Assembly (NCBI GenBank): GCA_036971615.1
Contig: JAYKKR010000035.1
Location: 62,001 to 126,000 of the forward strand
From: Amyloporia xantha
Taxonomy: Eukaryota > Basidiomycota > Agaricomycetes > Polyporales > Adustoporiaceae
Direction of reading: 5' to 3'
Length of the DNA: 64,000 nt
Both the position numbers and the translations under genes were made by a program. The notes under the pieces were generated by a model. That model had not been told where the DNA came from. It saw only the letters and a list, made by a program, of their open reading frames with translations, and searched no databases. Within the stretch, counting starts at the first letter, position 1. Each line of letters begins with the position of its first letter. Shown here in pieces: positions 20,182 to 31,898 of the stretch.

Positions 20182-21053
20182 ATGTCTGAGAATGCACCGG
20201 TGCTACGCATTGCGCCGGTGAAGAACACGCTTCCCACATGCACTCCCTACCTGATGCCTTTCCACATCTCCTACGCCGGACCCGCACCGATCTCGACCTA
20301 CTTTCGCGTCAAACCAGCCGCGCCCCCTTCGTATGGACAGGCCGCAGTGCCTCAGGAACAGCAGCCTGGTTCCCAGGCCGATGAGTCTGGTACAGTCGAC
20401 GGTGACACACCATCTGTCTCAGGGCTCTCACAGTCGACCCTGGTCGCGACTTCCTCCAGCGCCACGCTAGTCAGCGAGTTACCTGCAGATACCGCAGCCA
20501 GTGACGTTCCAATGTCAGGTGAGACAAGCACAGCACAGCCTGCGCCTAAACACTTCGTGGCTGCGTTCAGAGGCCGAACAGTGCAGGGCTTACAGGTCGA
20601 TCTACCCAAGGGGTACTCTGGGCTCGTGTTGCGCGCGCCTGACGGAAAAGGCAAGGACAATGGTGATCACGAGCGAGAGAGGGAGAGGCCGAAGAGGAAG
20701 GGGAAAGGGAAGAGCACCAAAAAGAACACGCAGCGGGCAGAATGTGCGATTGACGCTGACGCTGAGGAAGTCGACGGACGCCTGGGCGACAATGCGAGTC
20801 ATGCACTCGGGACCGGGGAGACAGGTGGTTCAGAAGAGGCAGCCCGAATGTTGCGGGCGACGTCGACGTTCTCGTCATTCGTGCTCTGGAGCCAGGATAA
20901 TTTTGTCGACGAGGGAAAAGATGAATACCTGCGGTCACTGACTGAGTGGACGAGACTGGCCGCCGAGGTATTGATGTTCCCCACGGCGAGTCATATAGCA
21001 CTATTAATAGGCACCTTGCTTTCCAGATACATCAAATCGAGGAGGAGGAATGA
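20182..21053 (+). CDS. RNASEH2C: Ribonuclease H2 subunit C
   Basis: Two exons (20182-20967 and 21027-21053) give 270 residues. The N-terminal half has LPTCTPYLMPFHISYAGPAP followed by STYFRVKP, the conserved RNase H2 subunit C opening. Later blocks are HFVAAFRGRTVQGLQVDLPK, GYSGLVLRAP and a C-terminal FSSFVLWSQDNF...EYLRSLTEWTRLAAE. The last short exon adds IHQIEEEE, the expected end of the family. Without splicing the frame would continue into an unrelated hydrophobic tail, so the final intron is well supported. RNase H2C is a non-catalytic subunit of the trimer that removes ribonucleotides and RNA/DNA hybrids in the nucleus. A Ser/Thr-rich insert and a basic KRKGKGKSTKK segment are expansions relative to compact homologues. 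Confidence 0.88.
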
Positions 21054-22707
21054 AGCTTAGAAGTGAGGATGTACGGGTACTATTATGGCATTAGACATTG
21101 ATTCGGACTAGACAGGTGACCGTGTTCGGACAGCTGCCGATATAACTGGGAGTCTGGGACAACTTGGTCAAGTTTTATTCCTTTGATATCTAAGTATGTG
21201 CTACTCACCTATGTGAAAGGAGCTGCAATATTCTGCGAGCAAGCATGTTCAAATGCGAGATTAGAAGCAAGACTGTCAGAGTTGGACTGATTCCATAAGT
21301 ACAGGAGGCCATATCTGCCGTGAGTGTAGATACCGCTTGGCTGAGACATAGTTTACATAATTACAAGTCCGTTTTTCTGATATACGTCGCGGAAAACGGA
21401 TGCAACGGGTGAGTCGAGCCTGGCTTGGACGTTCGCGCACGTGTCGACTTACAAGCTCAGCCAACGCTCGGGCTGTGCATCTCAGCTGGCGTGTCCGAGA
21501 ACCTGTCCTTGAGGCAGCTGTGGAACCCATCCTTGCACTCATGTTTACTCTCCCATTGCTCAGCACACAGATCTACGAAGCTATCATCTGGTAGTACACA
21601 ACACAGTGAGACACTGTAGAGTCTGCTACCGAATATATTGATGTAGAATTGAGTACGCCGTAAGATATTTGCTATGCTAGATTAGTCTTCATCAGTTGGC
21701 CACCGGGAATAGGCCTTCGGCTTTACGAATCACGTGGGTGACCAAGCCTGCGCAAATAATGCGTCTCTCTGAGTACACGACAATGCAATTCCATCCATGT
21801 TCACCGTGTACCTGTTCCTATCATGATTGGAAAGGCCTCAAGAATGAATATTTGAGTAGTAAATTCATTTTATTGTGAAGTATGAACACCTCAAGCTACT
21901 CTACGGCAATAGCCGGGACGTCTGAGAGGCAGTCAGTATGTGTGTCTCCTTCCAAATTGGGCGTAAGGTCGAAGGCCTACTGGGCGACGCGACTTGATGC
22001 AGACTATTACTGAAATGGATCGATTGTCATCCATTTCTGATTAGTCAGCAACGGAGACTAATGCTAGATACTGCCCAAGTGTCCGAGAACCCGACCATAT
22101 TTGGTATTGGAAAGATGCCGTGTCCTCCGGAGCGCGGAGAGTGATCGGACGGGCTTGGCGCCGGCAATTCAGCCACATTTGCGGTTCGCCCGTCGTACGC
22201 CTGTCCCTTTGAACCTGAAACCGCGACATCTTAGCTTTTCGATGTGAGCAATGTGACTATTTATATCGCGAACTTGGGTTGCAATCCGGTGAAAACATCT
22301 GGGGAGGATTGTTGTGTTCCTGAGGAGGTCCGGCGTCGGAATGGCAGGACGTGGTGGATTAGCCTAACATGGCAAGTCTAGTATTTCGAACACCGCATGT
22401 GCCCATGTGGGCTTGGCACTCGATGTCGGTTCTTGCGGGCTGACCGACGCCGCCTGCTGTCGACGCGACGCCTATAAACCGGCCATCCTCCACCTGTCCT
22501 TTCCCTTCTTCCCACAAGCAAGGACTATCCGCTCGTTCCCCCTCCCCGTCGCTCTTTTTGCTCCCGCACTCCGGTGCCTATTCCAGGTGGGCCATATCCT
22601 TTTCTTCTGCCCAGCAAATTTTCTGATCCAGTTGGTTCCGCACACTCAGTCCTCTTGCTCCTTTTATTCCAGGTCTCTTGTCGGTTTTTTGACGTTCACA
22701 TTCAAAA
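21054..22707. promoter_or_regulatory. 1.65-kb intergenic region, TATA box of the wall-protein gene
   Basis: No convincing coding exon was found on either strand. At the right end TATAAA at 22473-22478 is followed by a pyrimidine-rich stretch (22490-22560), typical of a strongly expressed fungal promoter, about 230 bp before the start codon at 22708. That spacing implies a long 5' untranslated region. Confidence 0.5.
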
Positions 22708-23700
22708 ATGTTCGCTTCAGTCTTTCTCGCTACCCTCGCTACTTGCTTCACGCTCGTGCGCGGTGACCCCACTCCTACAACCCCCAGTCCGGGCGCAATA
22801 TATGACGAGGGATCCAACTGTGACATTGCATGGACGGCGGACACCTCAGGGGTGTGGAAGGTCATGGATATCGATCTCATGACAGGAAATAATCTTCAGA
22901 TGCAATTCTTGAAGAGTGCGTCTATCGACTCTTTTTGTTCGCGTCGCTGGACACTTACGAGCGTGGCGCCTGCCTGTCATTTCACCCCTTCAGCTGTAGC
23001 AACAGTTGACGGCACAGACCCTAACAACGCATCGTTCAGTTATCCCTGTCCCGATGTATGTCCTGCCGTACATCCCACATGACTTCCCATCTGATAGCTC
23101 CTCCATCAGGTGAACCCCAACTCGGCGATCTATTTCTACCAGTTCACCAGCCCCTACTCGAAGCAGCCGTACTGGACCGGGCGGTTCGCCATCGCCACCT
23201 CCAACGGCGATGTCACCCCGCCCACGGAAAGCACAGAGTACAACGGGCAGAACGTCTCATGGGGCACCGGCGCGCTCGTCGGTCAGGCTGACTCGGGCTC
23301 CGCGCCCGTGTACGGCGAGAGCGCATCGGCCGGCGCAACGTCCACGAGCAGCGTCCCCTCGCTCCCCACCAGCAGCTCCGCCTCGTCCTCCACGGACCCG
23401 AGCAGCAGCTCCTCTGACCCGAGCGGCAGCTCCGTGAGCTCTGGACCGGGCTCATCGGAAGTGGGCCCACCGCTGGCGTCTTCGAGCACCCCCTTGGATG
23501 GCCCCGCACCGTCGGGGATGTCCTCCGTCCTCAACCCGGGCAGCTCGACCGGTTCTGTTGGCGCCGGCTCGCCCACGCCCAGCTCCGGCGCGGGTGCCGC
23601 TGCCAATGCCGCACCCGGCGCACTTAAAGCGAACGCACACATTCTGCATGCGGCCGTCGCGCTGAGCGTCGCCGCCCTCACCTTCGTGGCTGCATTCTGA
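22708..23700 (+). CDS. Kre9/Knh1-type GPI-anchored Ser/Thr-rich cell wall protein
   Basis: Three exons (22708-22915, 22994-23055, 23110-23700) give 286 residues. Residues 1-19 form a signal peptide (MFASVFLATLATCFTLVRG). The N-terminal domain has the Kre9/Knh1 immunoglobulin-like pattern: PSPGAIYDEGSNCDIAW, WKVMDIDLMTGNNLQM, FSYPCPDVNPNSAIYFYQF and YWTGRFAIA. A long Ser/Pro/Gly-rich region likely to be O-glycosylated follows, then a hydrophobic C-terminus (AAVALSVAALTFVAAF) preceded by small residues, as expected of a GPI attachment signal. Such proteins are common at basidiomycete cell walls; the yeast relatives affect beta-1,6-glucan assembly. The exact role here is not known. Confidence 0.85.
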
Positions 23701-24189
23701 CATACCCCTTCCTTGCTTCCTTCCGCCACGCGTTTACGCTGCTCACGAAAAATGGTCTCGTCTCCACTGGTTGACTCATCGGTCATTACTGTTGTACTCA
23801 TTCGCGTCCACAGGCATCTTTGTCGTACTGCCGAGTTCTCTCACCGCGCGCACCGCTCTGTGCATGTATTTGAGCTCCCCACGTCCGTATTGGCACTGTT
23901 CGCTTATCTTGCTGTTCACCTAGGTAATCTATCTATCTATCTATTTGTATTGGAGTAGGTGCTAGACGTTTTTGAAGCATTGAATTTGCTGCTGGGTTCT
24001 TGGGCTGGCTGTTAGTTGATCTGCATAATTTTCTGTCCGATGTCAATGAAAGCTATCATCTCGTTTTTCCTCTCGTCGCACACGGTCAGATTTCCCCGAG
24101 AACAACAGCGTGAGTATTCAGGCAATCACTGATGCACATGGCAGATATTATAACGGCACAGCAGTATCTTATACCGTAGTGAAGTGAGA
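23701..24189. other. 3' flank with short ATCT repeat
   Basis: Between the wall-protein stop and the next convergent gene. A short (ATCT)n microsatellite lies near 23930-23945. No gene is seen. Confidence 0.4.
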
Positions 24190-24734
24190 TCAATAATTCC
24201 GACTCTGCGCCGCCACCGTCCCCAACTGCCCCTCAAGGAAGCCCACGTCCTGCCTTGCATCCTCCACTGCGGATGCATTGCCTTTCACTGGTACGCGATC
24301 AGGTGGTCTCAGCATCGCCTACATTCATGAGCAATCATTGCCACTTACCGACAGGCCCCTCTGCCCCCGGAAGCCTCTTCGCTTCCTCCAGGTCCGCATC
24401 CCTCCGGGAGCCCCACCGCGACTGCGCGGTCATCTGCGACGACGGATCGAATGTAGCTCCTGCAAAATCCAGGACTGCGGTCAGCTTCTCGCCGTCCCCG
24501 CGACTAATCATTCTTAGCGATCATCATGTAGTACGCACCTCCTTGCGCCTGCGCGCTCGGTGCTGGGTCTCCGTACTCGCGCGGCTTCCCCGCGTCGACC
24601 GGCCTCTCCACCAGCGACCCAGGTGCTTCACTCACTGCCTCGGTGGTGTCTGAGCGCGTCCCGTCCGGGTTGAATTGAAACGCGGTCGGGTCCTGGAAGG
24701 CGCTATTCATGGGGCTTTGAGAGGGCTCGGACAT
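24190..24734 (-). CDS. Small conserved-looking hypothetical protein
   Basis: Three exons join into about 125 residues starting MSEPSQSPMNSAFQDPTAF (ATG 24734). The splice QAQGG/ATFDPSSQMTAQSRWG removes an in-frame stop at 24504, and GPV/VKGNASAVEDARQDVGF adds the last exon, ending GTVAAQSRNY with TGA at 24190-24192. The protein is hydrophilic and Pro/Asp/Glu-rich, without a recognised domain, signal peptide or membrane segment. Clean donor and acceptor sites and phase agreement support a real gene. I do not recognise the family. Confidence 0.55.
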
Positions 24735-25293
24735 TTTGAGAAAATGGTTGTTGATGTTGAGTTGATCCGTGCAGCGAGGTGGGTGTACAACTTTGAGAAA
24801 TGATAGCGTTATATTCCGCTGGGTAGAATGCTATGTATAATAATGTATATACCATTATATCTGCCCGTGGGGCTACTGACATCAGCGAAGCCACAGACGC
24901 GCCAACGCGTCGCGGTCCCGTGACCATAGATCGCCATCACTTACTGTGGCACAGCCGTTTTCGATCAGTTCCAAAGCTCTGCATCTCTTTCCTACCACTG
25001 CACCCATGTCTCACAAACCCCACAAGGTGGGAACGAGCACCTATACACAGCCTAGAGATATTGCAAGACAACGCAGATGCATAATGGAAATAAAGTAAGT
25101 CGAGATACATCGTAATAGACAGTGTATTAAATTATGACATGTCGTACAAATAGAGCGCGTGAAAATGTGGCACACTTTGGTGTTCGATACAACAAGAATG
25201 ACGACGATACGTGAGCAGCCGTGAGCATCATACAAGCAGAGCAGAGCATATATACTGTTACACGGCATCCAGCCTGGTAAGACTGTCCGGAGT
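24735..25293. other. Intergenic, no gene recognised
   Basis: Lies between the start of the small hypothetical gene and the stop of the large disordered protein, both minus strand. No convincing exon or RNA gene. Confidence 0.35.
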
Positions 25294-26907
25294 CTAGATA
25301 TCCTTCTTGCCACCCATCACTTTGAGAAATCCGCGGACATCCATCTTCATCGACGACTTTCCGTTCAGCGCCAGTTTGCGCGCGACCGTGGATCGCGAGT
25401 CTACACGTGCAGGTGAGCGTGGTGGCTCTGACGGGCGTTGGTTCTGATGGTGGCGGTGTGCAGCCGGTGCGGGCGCGAACGAGTTGTTGATGAAGTCCTT
25501 CCGGACATCATCAAGCGGGTTCGTCGGGCATTTGGCCCCTGGGCTGGGCGGAGGGAGGGTGAGCGGTGCAGGGCGCCGCCGCTCCTTGCCGGTCTGTCGT
25601 GCCTGCTGCGCGGCATGGGATGACTGTGAGTGTTGAGCATCCTCGGGGACAGGGAACACGTCGAGGAGGAATTCGGGTTTGCGAAGATGCGGGGCGGTGC
25701 GGCGATTGCGTGTGGGGATAGCAAGGACAGACATCCCGGGCTTACGCATGGTGGTGGGCATCAGTGCGCTGCCGAAGAGGGCGAGGTCATCCCGTGTGTC
25801 GACTTCGGCTTGCATAGCATAGCGCGAGTCGAGGTCCGAGTCCTGACTCGAGACGCTGTCCCATCGCTGCTCGCCCTCCGCAGCGGTCGGAGCGGCGCCA
25901 GCCTCCGAGCCAAACCGCACCCAATCTGCGTCACCGACGCAGAAGTCCTCATCGCCACCAAGGAGGTGAGCATACTCCCATTCCTCGTCCTGGTCACGCC
26001 ATACACCACCCTCGCCGTCGCGCCAGACGTCGCCGACGCCTACGAGCTTGCCGTCTACCATCATGGCACCGCCGGCGCGAGCCTGTGCCTCGGCAAAGCG
26101 TCTGATGTGGTCGTCCATCTTCCCACCGTCGGCCAGCTGTGCGAGCGCGAGCTCGGCGGCGAAGGGCGGCGGGCGGTATTTTGCATACTTCGACTTCTTG
26201 TTCTTGCTCACTGTGTCCCTGGACTGCGCACGCATGTGCGCTGAGACAGTGGGCACGGGAGGCACTGGTTGCTTCGAACTAGGCTGAGGCATGGTCGTGG
26301 ACTTGGAGCTAGAGCGAGTAGGCTTGAGAGCGGAGAGTGAGCGGAAACGCTTTAAGCCCCGACGAGGGGGTTTCTCGGGCGTCTCAGGAACCGCAGCAAT
26401 CGGGGAAGCGACGACGGACGGACGCCTAGGGAAGGTCGTGTGCGCAGTGGAAGAGGGCGTATTAGGGAAATGGACAAAAACAGAGGTATATCCGACCGCG
26501 GTAAGATCGTGCTTGAAATCCCTCACAGATGGAGTGATACGGCTAGCAGTGGTAGGCGTATCGAAGACGTTCAGGAAGGACGCCGAGGGTACGCGGGCTG
26601 AGCCGACGGAAGGTCGACGAGATGCAGAACGCGGAGAGATGGACGGGCGACGAGGGCTGGACCGGGGCGTAAGAGGAGCAGGGGAGCCCGGCTGAATGCT
26701 AGCGACCCAAGCAGCGATCGCAGAAGTGGTGGCGGAACGACGACGACCTACAGAGGGCTTGCAGGGACTGGAAGGCACCTGAGTGGGAGGAGAAGGCAAG
26801 GGCTGAGTGGGGCGCTTCTTCTGGGGAGGTGGCTGCGAGAGGAACGGATACGCTGGTACGTGCGAAACAGTTGTGACAGTCGAAGATTTCAAAGGGGCAA
26901 TAGACAT
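25294..26907 (-). CDS. Intrinsically disordered basidiomycete protein, unknown function
   Basis: A single exon of 537 residues from the first ATG (26907, MSIAPLKSSTVTTVSHVPA). The frame is open further upstream to 27003 but contains no other ATG there. The N-terminal 250 residues are Pro/Ser/Arg-rich with repeated RRPS-like sites (PRRPSISPRSASRRPS), candidate sites for basophilic kinases. A more ordered patch follows: SKYAKYRPPPFAAELALAQL, GGKMDDHIRRFAEAQARAGG, then an acidic DEEWEYAHLLGGDEDF. The C-terminus ends KMDVRGFLKVMGGKKDI. No known domain is recognised. Length, uninterrupted frame and consistent composition support a real gene. Confidence 0.7.
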   Translation of the reverse strand: MSIAPLKSSTVTTVSHVPAYPFLSQPPPQKKRPTQPLPSPPTQVPSSPCKPSVGRRRSATTSAIAAWVASIQPGSPAPLTPRSSPRRPSISPRSASRRPSVGSARVPSASFLNVFDTPTTASRITPSVRDFKHDLTAVGYTSVFVHFPNTPSSTAHTTFPRRPSVVASPIAAVPETPEKPPRRGLKRFRSLSALKPTRSSSKSTTMPQPSSKQPVPPVPTVSAHMRAQSRDTVSKNKKSKYAKYRPPPFAAELALAQLADGGKMDDHIRRFAEAQARAGGAMMVDGKLVGVGDVWRDGEGGVWRDQDEEWEYAHLLGGDEDFCVGDADWVRFGSEAGAAPTAAEGEQRWDSVSSQDSDLDSRYAMQAEVDTRDDLALFGSALMPTTMRKPGMSVLAIPTRNRRTAPHLRKPEFLLDVFPVPEDAQHSQSSHAAQQARQTGKERRRPAPLTLPPPSPGAKCPTNPLDDVRKDFINNSFAPAPAAHRHHQNQRPSEPPRSPARVDSRSTVARKLALNGKSSMKMDVRGFLKVMGGKKDI

Positions 26908-29295
26908 GGATAAAGTAGGTGAATTCGATGGGATGTCAATCCAAACGGAATGCTGTGGCCAGCGGATCAGACATGTGGTATACCCGTGGTGGTGAGTACT
27001 CACATGAGATGCGACGCAACTCTAATACAAGTGCCTTGGGAAAGTTAGATGGATACAGCAGAGAAAATGGGGACAGGTGAGTTCGTTCGGTGTATGGCTA
27101 CAGAGGATGGGCAGAAACGAGATGCAATCCAAGGAGAGACTTGTAGATGAAAGAGGTGAGCACGAGACTAGCTTGTGGTGAGGAGTCTACGGGCTTTGGA
27201 CGAGCACCTTTTGAACACCAGAGGGGACAAAAGTGGGCCGCATCCACAACGGACAATAGCTCGTTGTTCATGCTCTATAAACATTGCACAAGCGCCTTGT
27301 CTGCACTGCACAAAGCCGCTTTGAATTGGAGACAATTGGGTTCGGAATGGACCCCGGACAGCTCATTAAGTGGCTTGAGTGCGTCTATTGGACGTTGTAG
27401 TGATGCTTATTGTCTTCGGTTAGGGAATTATATCAGGGTTCCCGGGTCTCTGCCTGCAAATACAAGGCGTTCCCTTTTTGGAATAAGGCTCACGTGGCAT
27501 TCACCGCCCTCAGCTTCAACGAGACAATAAGGATCGTTCTTCTCCTCCTCCTCGTCAATGTCGCGTGTCCCTCCTTACGTTGCCCGGTTTTCCAACCGCT
27601 CCTTCTACTACCTCTAGTAGCTGTCTTCTAGCAGCCTTAGCATTGCACGTCTACCCACGCAATTGTTAACGCACTTACCTCGATGCTGAGGCAAATCGCA
27701 GGTCTCTGTCTTCATCGTACGCATCTAGGGTGCGTGCCTCGGGTGTGGTTGCGAAGATGCCTTGCCAAGACAGGCAATTGTATTCTACTTTCTCCTCTGT
27801 CTTTCTATGTGCAAACCCTTCGCTCCCCGTGTCCTCTGAATCTCTGCAGCGTATACTTGTTTAACACCCCAGCTAACAGCGACCAGGAGCTATATCACAT
27901 CGGATCTGGTCACTTGGGGGGTTCTACTCCTTACTCGCTGTATATGCTAGCCGGGCTTGTTCGACCTGAGTTATGTCTATCTATGTCGGGTGACCAAAGA
28001 AGTATCTTGTCAGTCGAGAGAAAGGTGACGTATTTCATTGACATTCAGATTGCCCTGATGACAGCAAAGGTCTGTGTTCCGGGGGGGGGCTTCATCCAGG
28101 CATGTCCATGATGGCTATCTAGTATCAACTACTGTCAATTTTACAATGCAACGCGGTCATCAACGTCAAGCAAGGTTCTGCCTTTCACCTCAACACCACG
28201 CGTACCGTGCTCTGCTCGGTACCGCTCATAGGGCATGTCTTGGCTGTGCGACTGTGTATCCATGTATCCAGAGAGGGCCTCACTAATGCCAATATGGTAG
28301 CATTGCTCCCCCCAGAAGGTAACTTGTCCTACCAAGGCCGGGCCCAGCTTTCCGATCCGTAGTATCTTCGGGGATCGTTGAAGGATGCTACAACGGTGAT
28401 GCCTCCGACATGGCATAGGCTCATTGGTGCTTCTAGTCATACCGCACTCAGCTCATCCTAAACCATATGTCCGACGATCTGCGCTGCACTCACTTCTGTG
28501 ACGTCTCGTGAGGGCTTGCAGCCTTGGTTTTGACTCAAGTTTTAGGCTGGTGCATTGACGACATCAATCTTGTACCTACCACACGGCCTCATCGATGAGC
28601 TCATATGAAACAGGTGCCAGCATAGTAGTTGCATCAATGAACCCAATCGAACATCTCATGTGCGTTCCCCAATTCGGAGGATCTTGCGATCTCCGTTTGC
28701 GCAGGGAATAAGCCGAGCTATGTAGCGCGACATTGCAGCTCACGGCAAACACGTCCTCAAGTGCCGTCCCATCTACAGGGCAAAGAGGCCGGCCGCACTG
28801 CACTAATGCTATCCTGGTCAAATCGATCGGGGCAATGCGGCAGGTTCCACTGGACCTGCAGATCAGAAACTGACGTACCATTAGGGAATTGACCAAACTG
28901 TTTCAATGCCATTCACTTGTAAGATTTTCATTGACACGTTCGGAGCAGACTGACCATAGATGATTTACGAAGACAATATATTGTCTTCGGAGGACTAATA
29001 CATTGCACGGGTATTGGATAAAGCATAAGCATGTCTGAATAATACATTCTTGGCTTGAATAATAAAATAATGCTAAGAGCTGCCTCAACACCGCCAGCGG
29101 TGGGTGCTGCAATTCAACTCGAGACCGAGTTCTCGGCACACACCAGCTAACACACGTTGAACACCGCACGACAGGGGCTCCAGTATTGAAAGCGTCCGAG
29201 ATGGGACACGAGGACGATGTCGCCGTATGTCGGCGGCCGGCAACAAGGGAAGTACCGCCCCGTAATCAACTGACTATCCAGGGGAAGAGGATGAA
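26908..29295. other. 2.4-kb stretch without a recognised gene
   Basis: It begins with the promoter of the disordered-protein gene. Modest open stretches exist on the minus strand at 28141-28440 and 28576-28896, but I could not connect them to a family or to each other by clean splicing. A run of nine G lies near 28081. It may hold lineage-specific genes or decayed sequence. Confidence 0.35.
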
Positions 29296-31206
29296 TCAGA
29301 CCGCTGCGGTCTCGGTATGTGAGGAGCCGACAAGCCATGAACTTGCTGTCACGACACGGGCAAAATTTGTGAAGTCGTCCCTAGAAGCTTTGCCTCTCTG
29401 TAGTCAAACGACCAAGTCAGCATGTGCAAATGGGGATGATACATCATTGAGATTCACCTTCATCGCGTACACGACAACCTGTTGCTTCTGTTTCTCTGGA
29501 GGGACGCCTTCGCGTTCTTCCGATTCTTTGAGCGCAATTCTGAGCACGCCTTCCTTTTCATCGAACGAACAGCGCACTGTAGGGCGCAGTCGCACGCTCA
29601 TGGTAACTTTCCACACCGGCTCCCGGCGGAAGACTGAGATGTAAGAAAAAGCCAGAGGTGAAAAACGCGTTATTAAGGTGGAGGGAGCATCATGAACGAG
29701 CACTCACGCAGGCGCTCATCGCCGGTATCTCTGTGCGAAAGGAGTTTGACATGGCCAAGGATCCCATCGGAGAATTCCTTCTCGCCGCGCTTGATGAAGA
29801 CTTTCGCGCCTTTCAGCTCCGCTCTTACTTGCTCGTCCTCTTCACCCGTGACAACTGTTTTGGAACGAGGCATCAGACAAGTCATGAATAAATTACGAGA
29901 AGCGGTGTCAACTGACTAGTATGTGTACTCTTCGAGTAGGTATGTGCAGCCAGAGGGCATTCTATTTTCCCTGAGTCATCGCGGGATACAATTTCTCCTG
30001 TTTCAATCGCAGCCTCTACACGATCGGAATTAGCGCGCGGTAGTTGACCGATTCCAGCCTGAGCATCGTCCTGACGCATCTGAACATGGGGCGAAGATGA
30101 GTCCGATATTATAACATCTTGGGAGGCGCAAGGCGTGCACCAAACGGGCTTCGACGTTGTTGATAAAGCGCCACTGGGTGCCAATGCAAACGCAGAACTA
30201 CTGCCAGCGAAGGAAGTAAACGCGGATGACGGCTTCACCTGTTAGCCATCATAACAAATCAGTATAATCCGTCACGATATGGACTTCCTATTTTTCAATA
30301 GTGACCTACCGGAAGAATAGGTAATAGAGACGATGAAAAAATGGGGGCCGTAGGAATGGACGGGCATTGGCGATCCTCCTGGTCATGCGAGTCAGATAGA
30401 AGGTAACGAGGTTCAGTATTTGCGTTCCTCACCTCGTTTACAGAAGTGACAGCAATGCATGGCATTGCTTTGCCGGCCTGCTGCTGCACCGACGGAGAAT
30501 CCACTCGTCCGGAGGTGACCGTGATCTCAAAATCTTCAGCCTTGGTCATGAGACCATCATGCTGGTCCTCTCCGACATCAACTCTACAACGTTTCGTTGG
30601 GGAGTCGAGGATCTGCCCTAAATGGAAGGTGAGATTTACCCCAAGCCAAAGAACTGGAGAACATCATACCTCATCGCAAGCTTCAGAGGACAGTTCTAGT
30701 GGCTAGTAGAATTAAATGGGTCTACATTCCGGTCATGGGTAAAAGGTTACGAAGCAGCGTACATCTTGCGGATCATCATCTCTGTTCTTTCTCTTTGATG
30801 TGCCCAGTTCCGTGTCGTCAGACGCCTGATATAGATGGAGGATAATCGAAAGGATCGCTGAACATCAGTGAGCTGCTAGTAAGATTATCTCCGATGTCTT
30901 ACATTGTCGGAAGGTGTAGGGCAGTCAGAGGGGGGAGGCTCCGATACCTCACTCTCTACCGTACTTCCAAATGTGGAGAACATGCTGGCGGAGCTATCAC
31001 TCCTGTAGGTATGATGGAGGCGGCGTTTCTCGGTTTCTGATTGACTGCTACTAATATTCCACCAGTGGCTTGTTGAGACACCGACACCACTGTTATTAAG
31101 CTGAGCGCTCACCGTTGTGTACTGGAGTTGTGTCGTCTCCGAGAAACATTGTATCCCACTGCAGCAGTGAATGTTGCCAAAGCGCAGTAGACGATGTTGA
31201 AGTCAT
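29296..31206 (-). CDS. RanBP1-domain protein, RanBP3/Yrb2-like
   Basis: A multi-exon gene. The C-terminal half is a RanBP1 domain: VVTGEEDEQVRAELKGAKVF, SDGILGHVKLLSHRDTGDER, then LLFRREPVWKVTMSVRLRP and KQQVVVYAMK, followed after an intron by RGKASRDDFTNFARVVTASS and a TGA at 29296-29298. The upstream part is disordered and includes SSAFTSFAGSSSAFA and KRKNRDDDP, a pattern seen in RanBP3/Yrb2 and Nup50-type proteins. These bind Ran-GTP and help nuclear export through Crm1. The start is uncertain: in-frame ATGs at 31206 and 31149 both work, with an intron then leading to SDSSASMFSTFGSTVESEV. Exon ends in the N-terminal half are tentative. Confidence 0.75.
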
Positions 31207-31642
31207 TGAGCGGGAACATATTCCGTCAAATTGGTATTCGTTACAGATGACTTTCAGACTAAGATGGCTGCAGATGACGATGTAGTCAAAAGTAAGGAAG
31301 TAGAGTAGGAAAGGCGTTAGAAATAATGAAATCGCTATAAGTAAGGCTACATGATATCCTCGCCGCCAACACGCCGCATACACAAGTGTAACACGTGTAA
31401 TTGTCGACGGCGCAGATCTGTGCTGTCTTGACGTCAGACCGCATGCATAAATGTGTTCAACAGAAATCGGGGTAGTGATGGTCGCTGTCGAGGAATAGAG
31501 CGATATTGATGAATATAGTGGCAACAGTGCATGGCCGCCTGCCGCCCAATACGCCCATCCCGCCTTCTTCCCGAAATGGAAAATCATCACGTGACCCCCG
31601 ACTACGGGATATCACTATCCATAGACAAAACGAACTCATAAC

Positions 31643-31837
31643 TCACTCTGACGTTTGTAAAGCCTGCACTGCGGCTCTATAACAGTTTGCTGGATTTTGG
31701 ATATGTTCTGGCATGCCTTGTACAGTATGGTATACTTCTCGGATAGCCTGCTGGGCAGCAAGTTGTAGTGACACGTCAGCCTGATCGGAAATCCCACGGT
31801 ATAAGCTGCCGACCATAGTCAATAGCAATGCAGTCAT
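31643..31837 (-). CDS. Possible small gene or 5' exon, unrecognised
   Basis: An ATG-initiated frame (31837) encodes MTALLLTMVGSLYRGISDQA and an amphipathic helix-like stretch ending in CYRAAVQALQTS, where a GTGAGT donor site follows. It could be a short stand-alone protein or a first exon of a longer minus-strand gene, perhaps the RanBP1-domain gene downstream. It is divergent from the PDI gene, with 61 bp between start codons. I do not recognise it. Confidence 0.35.
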   Translation of the reverse strand: MTALLLTMVGSLYRGISDQADVSLQLAAQQAIREVYHTVQGMPEHIQNPANCYRAAVQALQTSE

Positions 31838-31898
31838 CTCTAGATTGCTTTCCAGTTCGTCTCAATTCCTTAGGCATCCTTGGTACTTGAAATCAACT

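Noticed and set aside
27683..28111. 142-residue plus-strand frame
   Set aside because: No family resemblance, Cys/Ser/Leu-rich composition typical of non-coding frames, no supporting splice sites.
28141..28896. Two minus-strand frames of about 100 residues
   Set aside because: The longer one begins without ATG, no clean intron joins them and no motif is recognised; kept only as a remark in the gap entry.
31096..31590. 164-residue minus-strand frame with hydrophobic segments upstream of the RanBP1-domain gene
   Set aside because: Probably 5' flank or untranslated leader; only its last part (from the ATG at 31206) fits the gene.
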